64,000 bases of DNA from Castor canadensis (taxonomy: Eukaryota; Chordata; Mammalia; Rodentia; Castoridae): contig NC_133397.1 in the NCBI RefSeq assembly GCF_047511655.1, positions 41,616,001 through 41,680,000 on the forward strand, written 5' to 3'. Position numbers and translations under genes: made by a program. The notes below the pieces were generated by a model that saw only the letters and a list, made by a program, of their open reading frames with translations, had not been told where the DNA came from and did not search any database. How positions within the stretch are numbered: the first letter of the stretch is position 1; each line of letters begins with the position of its first letter. This document shows positions 1 to 9,800 of the stretch, one piece after another.

Positions 1-350
1 GCATATATTCACTGGATGGGGGGATTTATTGTGATAAATCCAAATAATCTTACACTATATATTGCTTAGATCACCCCACGATTCCCCCCAACCTCTCCCT
101 GGCCCACTTAAAACAGTTGCAAGAGGTTTCATGGTTCTATTTCATATATGTATACTAAGTCCATCAACCATATTCCCTCTTCTTCATCTCCTCTACTCAC
201 CCTCTCTCCTCCCACCACTGTTTCTGTCCCCATACCTATTTTACAATCCTATCTTTCATTTTTGTGTCCAAAGTCAGTGTTCAAAGGAGTTTCTAGATGT
301 ATCCCAGCTGGGAATATACTTTACTTTGGTTGTTCAGTGCCCTCTGTTCT
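1..350 (-). repeat. Pyrimidine-rich interspersed repeat, family not named
   Basis: C/T-rich text with a tgta-tata core followed by 'accatattc' and runs of ctcc resembles the copies at 8919-9645, 20333-20440 and 35112-35470. It may be the antisense 3' region of a LINE-1 family. Strand is a guess. Confidence 0.3.
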
Positions 351-559
351 CCCTTACCCTTCCCTCCCACCCCCTCTTATTCAACAGCTTTCAGTATGTT
401 CTATACCTGCACAGATGCAAGGTATTTCAATATTCAAAACAAAAATTTTTTAATTGCTTTAGTAATCATCACAGCACTTGCATATTTACAACAATTCCAA
501 GAGAACTTCCATTCGTACCATACTGTTTATAGGTTGACAGCTATTGCTGGTAAATATAT

Positions 560-1625
560 GAGACAAATGACTTGAAAAAATTTGTTGTTGTGAAATGTTA
601 CACCCACACAGTAAAGTGCACAAAACAAAAATATACTTCAAGGAATTACTATAAAGTCAACATCTGTGTAGCTGCCACATAAGACATAGGACACTGCCAA
701 TACCCATGAAGGCATCTCATGTCCCTACTGATATTTATCACTTTCTCCCCTTGAGGTTATCATGTCACTTTTTTTTTCTAGTTTTATCACTTAAGTAGCC
801 CTATTTAGTTGAGTTCTGCCAATATTTGAACATTATATAAATGAAGTCTGAAGTCAGATAATTTTGACTTTAGATCTGGCTCCTTTGTTCTATTTTTCTT
901 TAGATTTATCCAAAAGCTACTGTTGCTCAGTCTTTTTCATTGTGATTTTATATTCTATAATTTGAATGTACAACCACTTACCTATCCATTCTGTTGATAG
1001 ACATTTGGAAGGTTTGTTTTTTTGGTTATTATGGATAATGCTGTATGAATATTCTTTGTGGATATATGCACACATTTTTGGAAGAAATTGAGAATTGAGA
1101 CAGGGTCTTACTGCCTAGTCCAGGCTGGTCTCAAATTTGAAATCCTCCTGCTTTCACCTCTCAAGTTCTGGGATTACAGTGTATACCAACCACACCTGGA
1201 GCATATCTGTAGTGTATGTGTCTTTTCAAGTGAGTAGACAACACCATTTTTTCCCCTTAAATGACTATTCTAGCTTGCATTCCCACCAGCAGTTTATGCA
1301 AGTTTCTTTTGTTCTATATACCCACTAATACTTGTCAGTCTTTAATTTTAGTCATTTGTGTGGGGTGCAGTGGTATGTCACTGTGGTTTAATGTCATTTC
1401 CTCTGATTACTAATGGAACTGAATGCTCTTTTGCATGTTTTTGACCATTTCCTTTGTGAAATGTCTGGGTTTTTTTTTTTTTTTTTCCATTTTGGTTGCT
1501 TGTCTTTTTCTTTATTGATCCTTAAGAGCTTTTTATATATTTGGATAAAAGACCTCTGTTGACTACATATGTTGCAAATATTTTGTACTATTCTGTGGCT
1601 TGCCTTTTTACTCACTCAATGGAGT
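560..1625 (-). repeat. Old LINE-1 fragment, antisense
   Basis: The sequence follows the antisense order of LINE-1 ORF2 and 3' end: the 'aaatggaatcat'-type region, then cattctgttgatagacattt, then ttaagagctttttatatatt. It is diverged and is interrupted by a B1-like SINE at 1096-1197. Confidence 0.6.
1096..1197 (-). repeat. B1-like SINE, antisense
   Basis: 7SL-derived: antisense of the 'tgtaatccc...gcctgg...gaccctgtctc' order, with an internal 'ctgggattaca' core. It is inserted in the LINE-1 fragment. Confidence 0.75.
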
Positions 1626-1627
1626 CT

Positions 1628-1775
1628 TTTTTTTTTTTTTAAGACAGAGTCTCACTATGTAGCTCAGGCTGGCGTGGCACTTGCTATGTAATCTAGGCTA
1701 GCCTCAAACTTGCTTTCCTCTTGCCTCTGCCTCCCAAGTGCTGGGATTATAGATGTGTACCACCATGTCTGACTT
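1628..1775 (-). repeat. B1-like SINE, antisense, with internal partial duplication
   Basis: T-tract, then gagtctcactatgtagctcaggctgg-type sequence, and a second tatgtaatctaggctagc unit, then ctgggattatag. The repeated central unit recalls the internal duplication of B1 elements. Confidence 0.7.
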
Positions 1776-1779
1776 TAAT

Positions 1780-3050
1780 GGTATTTTTGAGATTTTAAAT
1801 TTTAATGCATTCAGATGCATCAATTGTGCTTTTAAAACAATGCATCTGACAGAACAGATTAGCCTGTGGAAAATAAATGTCTAAATTCAGTAAAATGAAC
1901 CTAGACAGTCTCTCTGGCTAAAGTTGAACATTTTTTCTCTGGAATGTTATTTCTGGAATGATATTTAAAAATAATAAGAAATTCCATTCTTTTACAAACC
2001 ATGGAAAAACACTCATAACATTTAATTCTGCCACTTGGTGGTGCCACAGAAAACTACTAATAGCTTACATTATCATTTTGAAACTCTGGACAGTAGAAAC
2101 TGGCTATTAGCAATCAAAAATATAAGCATTTTTTAGTTCATAATTCTCTTACAAATTACAATGGCTGAAAATGGATAAAGGCACAGTCCTTCACTGTAAA
2201 ATTCTTGACCTACTCATAGCTAAATAGGAAACCAGGATAGCACAAATAGGTTTTTGCTTTCTTAAAATCATGTACAATGTTCTAATATAGGTCTAGGGTT
2301 GTTGCTCAGTGGTAGGGTACTTGCTTAAATGCAAGCACACAGCAAAAAACTGAGACAATGAAAAAAAGAAACTGAAGGGGGTGTGGAGAATCCAGAATAA
2401 GTCATCCTTAAAAAAATAAAAGTGCCAATATAACATCCCTATACTTGCCAAGATAATGTTAACCCTGTCATATTTACTTTAAACATTAAAGGAAAAAAGT
2501 TTATGTTCCTTTATTCTCTAGTTTCATTTCCCTCTTTTCTCACTAGAAGTAACCACTATGCAGAGTTTGATATGTATCCTTCCAGTTCTTGTTTCTGTAT
2601 TTTTAGTAAGTTCCCACGTCCACAAGCAATACAAATGTTATTTTGTATTTTAAAATGTATCCATATTAGACTGTAATTTGCTTTTTACATTTCACGTGGT
2701 GTTCGCTATGTTGGTATTTACAGCTATGTACAGATGTAGGTCGTTTAAACTGTCATATTGTAATTTAGGTCAAACATGTACCCTGTATTTAGCCATTCCT
2801 CTACCAATGAACATTTCAATGCTGTCGTGAAATGCCATGCCTAGTACAATTTAAAAAAAATCTCTAAATGAATACGAGTGGCGGTAGCTTGTAATTCAAG
2901 CAAAAGCATCATTAAGTATTTGAGGCAGACTGAGCTTTTGCTTCATTTCTCCTTACAATTTTTTTGAACTGTTAAAAGTTCACTGTATCTGTATACATGG
3001 TAGCAATTACTACCCGAAATTTCCTAACGGCTTTTTTTTTTTTTCTCAAT
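1780..3050. other. Upstream flank, mostly without recognisable features
   Basis: AT-rich intergenic DNA. A short ID-like SINE lies at 2284-2345. From about 2480 to 2830 the text resembles a diverged old antisense LINE ('agtaaccactatgcagagtttg', 'ttgctttttacatttcac'). No coding potential was seen. Confidence 0.5.
2284..2345 (+). repeat. ID-like SINE fragment
   Basis: 'ttgctcagtggtaggg' (A box) and 'cttgcttaaatgcaagcac' match the 5' half of an ID (tRNA-Ala derived) element. The B-box half is lost. Confidence 0.6.
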
Positions 3051-3481
3051 CCAGTGAAAAAGGGTCTGATGTGTGCGAACGACGGGGCAGTTGTGGGCGC
3101 ATGGCGTGGGAAGAGAAGACACACAAAGCAATCTTAACGTCAAGACACAAAAGACAATGAAGGTTTGTGTGGCATGGAGCAGGGCAGCGTAATGGATTTA
3201 GGGGAGGCCTGAGAGTTTTTAGTGCAGACCGGGTCCAGCACTACAATAAGCGAGACAGCGGAATACTGAGGTTCCTTGTGAAAGAGGTAACCATCCAACG
3301 CCGGGGGGTTGCCATGGGAACCGCAGGCCGGATTTGCGAGAATTCTTGCTGCTCTTAGAACATTTCTTCTTCCGGTCCTCTGCTCTTCGCCGCCACCACG
3401 GTCTCGCTTCTCGGACCCCGCCCTTTCTGAAGGTCCTAATCATTCTCTTCCCCTACGAGCCTCCCTTTCTCCCTTCCAGGA

Positions 3482-3511
3482 CGCCATCTTGACGCATGGC
3501 CCAAGATGGCG
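3482..3511. promoter_or_regulatory. Inverted pair of YY1-type motifs
   Basis: CGCCATCTTG at 3482-3491 and its exact reverse complement CAAGATGGCG at 3502-3511 are separated by 10 bp. Each carries the ATGGC core with the flanking bases typical of YY1 sites in CpG-island promoters. The match is seen directly; factor binding is inferred. Confidence 0.6.
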
Positions 3512-3669
3512 CCCCCGGTCCCAGAGGCAGAGCCCAGACGCACCAGCGAGGCTGCGCGCGCGCGCGTGTTTGGGTGAGGGAGGGTGGGGCGTCGACGTCA
3601 GGACGTCGCCCCGCCCTCACGAGTCGCCCCGCCCCCGACCCCACTCCACCTTCCTCCCACCTCGAGAAC

Positions 3670-3678
3670 CCGGAAGTG
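3670..3678 (+). promoter_or_regulatory. ETS/GABPA-type site
   Basis: CCGGAAGTG is a full match to the ETS-family consensus. It lies about 140 bp upstream of the ATG, where such sites often mark initiation in TATA-less promoters. Function is inferred. Confidence 0.5.
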
Positions 3679-3748
3679 GAGGAGGAGGCGCGGCAGCGGC
3701 GGTGGCCGAGCTGCAGGCGCTGGCTGAGCGGAACCCCGGAGCGTGTCT

Positions 3749-3771
3749 GGGGTTGGGGGTGGGGGGCGGGG
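3749..3771 (+). other. G-quadruplex motif in the 5' leader
   Basis: Four G-runs of 4, 5, 6 and 4 bases are separated by loops of 2, 1 and 1 bases, on the coding strand, ending 44 bases before the start codon. If transcribed this would be a compact RNA G-quadruplex in the 5' UTR. Confidence 0.55.
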
Positions 3772-3815
3772 CTGAGCGGCCTGGGCAACCTGGCCTGGAC
3801 GGGGCGGGGGAGGCC

Positions 3816-3872
3816 ATGGCCTCGGCAGAGTTGCAGGGGAAGTACCAGAAGCTGGCTCAGGAGTACTCGAAG
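3816..3872 (+). CDS. PPP1R21: PPP1R21 coding exon 1 (aa 1-19)
   Basis: 57 nt starting at ATG in context GGCCATGG. It encodes the first 19 residues, beginning MASAELQ and ending in Lys19, the K of KLRAQ. The donor is AAG|gtaccc and the following intron is phase 0. The reading frame stays open far upstream of the ATG, but only this start matches the family. Confidence 0.95.
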
Positions 3873-6800
3873 GTACCCATCGTGGGCGGGGAGTAGGGGT
3901 CCCCCTGGCCCTGCGGTCTCGGGTTGCCTTGGCAGCTACTTGTCTGAACCGAGGGGGACTGCTGAGGGGCGTGCGAGCGCGCCCCCCTTCTCCCCTCCAC
4001 CTCCTCCGTCCACCATTACCGTGCCTCCACCTGCAGCTCCCCGGAGATGGGACCGGGCGGTGTCTGGGTCCGTGTGCGTTTCTGCAGAAAGGAGCTGGAG
4101 TTTGATTCTACCTTCTCATTGAACTAGCGGGCTTGGGACTGGGATTTTAGAAATCCAGGCTTCTTCCTCTAGTGCTGGCCGGGAGGGAAAGGGAAAGATG
4201 TAGGACCACCTCTCCCCTCCCTATTTCCTCAGTTTTCCCAGCCCAGGCATGGGGAAGATCAACCATTCTCCCTTCCTGTAGGGATGCTTTGAGGATAAAG
4301 GGATTTATCTACCCCAAGATCAATTTGTCATTCGTGTAAACTGCCTCACTAGGGATGGGTGGTTACAAATGTATTCGGGCGCTTTGGCAAAATGTCTGAA
4401 ATGATTTTGACAGCTTAAGTGCTAGGGCTGTGCCCTTTTCTCTCTGTTGCCCCTCCTTCCCTTGAATGGGGCAGAGCACCCAGCCTGTACTCCATACATG
4501 TCGAATGAAGCAAAATAAGGACCTGTCCCTTTTGTCGTGTTGTGGCATCGATCTTTTAAATTGGCGGAATCCCTTCCTAGGACAAGGGTGGTGCGCTTTC
4601 TGGGTAGGGTGTTTCTGCCTTGAGAATGTTCTAATGAAGTTATTAAAGTGGAATGTCACAGCTTTGGAAATTGATTCACCAGTCATTACGCTTAGTTTTC
4701 AGTGATCTTGACAATTTGGAGAATTTGAAGCATTTTTTCTTATAATTTCATTCAAAAATATTCAGCAAGGTGAAATGAAATATTTTTCTTGAAAAATAAA
4801 ACCCTTTTCTAAATACGCACTCATCTTCACCATCAAATAGGAGCCTTTGAAGATGCTACATTTATTCCAATGGTGTTACCATTGGCAAAGCTTTGTTGCA
4901 TTTCCGTTTGGAATCTTAACCTGTGGCACAATGTCAGTGATAACAAATTTTCATCCTTTAAAGGAGCATTTTCTTCTTTGAAAGAGCCAGAAGTTTGGAA
5001 CAAATCCATAAGATGAAGGGAGGTGGGGGAATCAAAATGTTTAAATTTGTCTCTTACTATTTTTGGTTGAAAATGTCTCATACATATAAAGTAATGGGAC
5101 TGATTTTCTTCTCTGGAAAGTAAACAAGCTTAGAAGGCAGTTCCAAATGGCAAAAGAGGAGTTCTACAATGTTTTGAGCATTGACCATATTACTAAAATA
5201 TTTGTATAGCCTCCCAAAGTAATTAGAAAAAAAACTTTGAAAGATTTTATTCTTTTGAGTTTAAAATAAGCTTGTTCAACAGACACTTACTTTGTGCTCC
5301 CTGTGAGCAGTCTGCCAGAGTTGGTTGAGTGAGGCGGGGTTCCAGCTGCAGGAGTCACCTTTAGTAGAATCCTCAGACATGGTGTGTAATTATGATAGTA
5401 TGACAAGTGCTAGTTCAGGGGAAGCACACAAAAGTGGTCACTGGGTAAGGGTGGGACTTTACATAGATTAGGGAATAGGAAGGGAAAAAGGAAGAAGTGG
5501 TAGCTTTCCAGGCAAGGGAACAGTCTGTTTGTTGACATGAAAGCTCCTGAAGATACATGGCAGAGAGTGATTTAATGAGGTTAGAGTGGTAATTTGGGCC
5601 AGATCATGAAGGTTTATAGATATCAAATAAGAAGTGCAAACTTTTTCTTTAAAGAAATTTTTTTTTTTGAGACTGAACCTGTCAGGCTGACCTTGCACTT
5701 GCAATTCTGCCTCTGTCTCCAGAGTGAGGGAATTACAGGTGTGTGTCAACATACCCCATGAACTTTATCTTTTAAGTGATGGAGAAATGTCAAATGGTTT
5801 TTACTGGGGAAGTAATACTACTTTTAGAAAGGAAACTGTAACTATATGGAGGATGGAATGAAATAGGGAAAGACTGGTGAAAAGAAGGCTAGACAATGGG
5901 CTGTTAGAATGGTTTTAGGGAGAATAAGGTAGGATTAAATAAAGTTAGTGATTTTGGGGGTGGAGAGGAGAGGCTAGATTCAGGAATTATGGTTAAAAAA
6001 TACTTTTTAGTTTGCCTCTTTTCTGAATGCTTGCTTTGTGCATAGCACTAAACTTAAGAAAGATAAAATGTGTAAGGTGTTCATCCTTGGTCTCATTCAT
6101 TCTTTGGCTCCTGGTGAATGTGGGAAAACTCAGAGTTGACCCTGAATTTCCAAGGAGAAGGGTCATTACTGCCACTGACTGAATGAGGGCCGGCAGGAAG
6201 GAGAGCCCTTTGGAGTGAATGGGTGTGTTAAAGGTTAGATGCAGTCCTGGGATGAAGGTTGGAGGGCATATTAAAGTTATGTGGTTCTCTTGTTAGCTTA
6301 AGGTGATGTTGGGGTAATTTCGCTGAAAATTTCTAATGAAACAAACTAGCTAAAAATGAGGGCAAAAGCTAGTGCTTTTCAGGTAATTCTCATAAGGATG
6401 AATTTTGAGAGTTAATCAGGATAGAAATATGGAAATGCCTGTGGGAAAGATGTACCAGGAGGAGGAACTGTTACGGGGATTGTAGCAATGGGTCTCACAG
6501 ACTTGGAGTCATTTCCCCTATTGGGCCAGACTGTTAATCATTCACTTAATTGCAAAGTGATGGGAATTTCAGTACACAAGAGACAGAGACTGGGCAAAAG
6601 ATATCACGTGTTTTTTTTTTCCCTGTCAATTCTAGTGTCCAGCTATTTCTAGACAAGGTCTGTACCCTTGCCAGCCCTGTGCCTATAGAAAAGGGGTATT
6701 CTACCTTTTTATTATCTCCCTCCCCCAAAAATTGTGGGTTGATTTTGAAATCCAGTTATGTTGTTCTTCTGCCTTATTTAAAATGCTAAGGAAAAAGATT

Positions 6801-9800
6801 TCCTGTTAATCTGTATAAGGAAGCCTATGTATCAAGAGAGGAGCAAGCATGATCCCTAACCCAATGACATTTGCGGAATCTTCTTACCCTTTTGCACAGG
6901 TCTCAGCCTGTACTCCAGGAAAGGGCCCTTCCTTGCTTAAGAGCTTTGGTCATAATCTTTACCCCAGAGAGGTATCCATAAAGGAGACCAAGAAAGTAGT
7001 TAGATAAAAGTGAATTATGGAGGCGAAGGCAGATGAGAATTGGGAGGCAAACAGGTTGTAAAAACAAAGTGTTAGGAAAGATCAGTAAAAATGGAGATCA
7101 AGATTCTACTGGTTTTCTGTAGGTTTTCCAAGGTTCTAAAAGTGAATAGGTAAAGATGTAAGATACTTTTTTTTTTGGTGGTACTGAGGTTTGAGCTTAG
7201 GGTCTCCCCCCTTGCTAGGCAGGTGCTCCACTGCTTGAGCCACCAACCCCTGCAAACTACCTTTTGACATATGAGGGAAAGCTAAGTAAAGCCTTAGTTA
7301 CTACATTATAAATTCAGACAGAAATACATTTCTTACTTGGTGTTTCTTCCACTTCCTGCTCTGTTTCTGATGATCTTGTGTGTCTCATGAAGATGAGAGG
7401 GGAAAAGTACTCAGTTCTGGCTCATTTGATTTTAGCTTGCTTTCTTTGCAGCACTCTTGTCCGGTATGTGTGAAAGCAAATTTCAAGATCTTCCCAGTAT
7501 TTATGTTACCTGGGTTAGTGCTTCTCAAAGTTTGGGCCCTGGACTTGTATTGTCAACATCATCTGGGGATAGGTTAGAAATTCAGACTCCAGAATCCACC
7601 CTGGTTCTACTGAATCAAAAACTAGAGGTGGGATCCAGCAGTATATGTTGTAACAAACCTCTGTAATTTGGATACACAATGTATTAGTAAGCTTTGTGTG
7701 GCTACAATGAAATTCTTGAAGGAGATAGTTTATAAAAAAGAAAAGATTTAAAGCCCAGATAGTGTAATGCAGGCTCAGCAAGGCCTGCCTCTTGATGCTC
7801 ATGACACATGGTGAGTGGCATTGGCAGAAGTGCATTGAGAGCAAGTACCTGATTACATCTTAAACCAGGAACAGAGAAGGACAGACACCAAGGTCCCACA
7901 GTCCCCTTCACTGCCCCTAAAGACCAAAGTCGTCACTCTTAAAGGTCCATAACATCTTCTAACATGACCGCACTAGGCACCAAGCTTTTACGTATGGATG
8001 TTTGAGGGACACTTAACCTCTTACTCACAGCACTTGCTAAACTTGAATGGAATCAGTAAAGCACCTTTTGCTGTGATAATCTTTTCTTAGCTGAGTGCTG
8101 TTGGCTCATGCTTGTAATCCTAGCTACTCTGAGGCACAGATCAGGAGGATCACGGTTTGAGGTCAGCCTGGACAAATAGTTTGTAAGACCCTATCTCGAA
8201 AATACCCAACACAAGAAAAGGGCTGGTGGAGTGGCTGTAGTGGTAGAGTACACCTGCTTAGCAAGTGTGGGGCCCTGAGTTCAAACCCCAGTACCCAAAA
8301 AAAAGAAAATCTTTTTGAGGTTATAAAAACCAGAGAAGTCAAGCATCCATTATTTTTCTAACAGTTTACTTTATGGGGTGATTGCCTTTGGGAATTTTTA
8401 GACTTACACTTGTACAAAGCTGCTTATATTGGGAAAGGGTCAGTTGTGGTCTAGTGTGTTTGCCCTCCAGATAGTGAGGCTTGGCAGAACCTTAATTACT
8501 TCCTGCTATAAGAGAAATCTACCAGAAGGTAGATTGGATGAAAATTGAGTATCAGTTATTATTATTATTTTTAAACATTGATGTGTAGTGTTCACTACAC
8601 ATTGAATTGGCAAGCAGCTTTGTGTCCTGTGATATCCAATGGAACTTTCCATGAGAATGAAAATGTTCTTTGTGCTGTCCGGCACCATTGGTCACGTGTG
8701 GCATTTGAGCACTCAGAATGAAGCTAGTGTGGCTGAGGAACTGGATTTTAGATTTTACTTAATTTTAAGTAATTTGAATAACCACATGTGGCTTTTGGCT
8801 ACCTTGTTGGACAGTGCATCACAAATGGAAATGTGTGACTCACCCAAAGACCTTGTTAAACTGCAGATTCTGGTTTAGTAGGTCTGGGATGGGACCTGAG
8901 ATCTCCTAACTGGTGCTCTTTTTTTTTTTTTAACTTTATTTCATTTTTCTTGTCATACTGTTGTACTGGGGGTACGTTGTGATATTTATAAAAATGCTTA
9001 CAATATATATTAGTTAAATTCACCCCCTCCATCACTCTCCTTTATTCTCCCTCCTCCTTCTTAGGATGGTTTCAGCAGGTCTCATTTTTCCATTTACATA
9101 CATGAGTACGTAATATTTCCACCATATTCACCTCCTTCACTCTTTCCTTGTATCATCCTCCCTCCCACTGGTACCAGTTCCCAGATAGGACATGTTTTAC
9201 CTACCTGTCCTTTGTTTTTGAAAAAAGACATTTTTATTTGTTTAAGATGCCTAAAGGGAGTTTCATGATGACATTTCCATGTATGTATGTATTATATCCC
9301 AAATTGGTTCATCCTCCTCCATTTTTTGCCTTTCTATCTTAGTCCTGTCCTTGTGGTGATTTGGACAGGTTTAAATATTGTATACTCATTCTTGTATAGA
9401 AAATACACCAACCATATTCACCTTTTTTACTTCCTTCTGTTACCCTCCTCCTCCCATTCGTGTTCTCCCCTTAGTGTGACTTGTTTTCATTCTTGTCCTT
9501 CATTGTTTAGGTGTCTGTTTGTTGTTTAATGGGATTTTTGCCTTGGTATTATACCTGTACATGCATTGTGCTTAAGTCAATGTAACTCCCCTCCACTGCA
9601 CTTCCTCGCCCTTTTCCCCCTATCCTGTCCAACTGGTGTTCTGTAGCCATCCAAAGACCATACTTTGAATAGCAAGGCCCTAGAAAGACAAGTGGTGGCC
9701 TAGTCTACCTCTGTAGATCAACTGAGTTACACATCTAGTCACTGGGGGCAGCTAATCTGTAAGGGTTGAGGGCCAGGATTTAATCCTAACAAGTTTCCCT

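Larger units (their letters stand above)
3290..4120 (+). promoter_or_regulatory. PPP1R21: CpG-island promoter of PPP1R21
   Basis: A block dense in G, C and CpG surrounds exon 1, in sharp contrast to the AT-rich flanks. No TATA box is visible. GC boxes (CCCCGCCC type) lie at 3609-3616 and 3627-3636, two GACGTC palindromes at 3594-3599 and 3602-3607, and an ETS-type CCGGAAGTG at 3670-3678. This architecture is typical of a housekeeping promoter with dispersed initiation. I infer that transcription starts around 3640-3720, but the sequence alone does not fix it. Confidence 0.85.

Noticed and set aside
3309-3896. 195-codon open frame across the CpG island, including exon 1
   Set aside because: Only its last part (from 3816) matches PPP1R21. 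The rest is GC-rich promoter DNA where stops are rare, and it runs past the exon 1 donor. I kept the leader extension only as a hypothesis.
3496-4122. 208-codon open frame starting at the ATG within the YY1 motif
   Set aside because: It is out of frame with PPP1R21, runs into intron 1, and its Arg/Pro/Gly-rich product reflects base composition.
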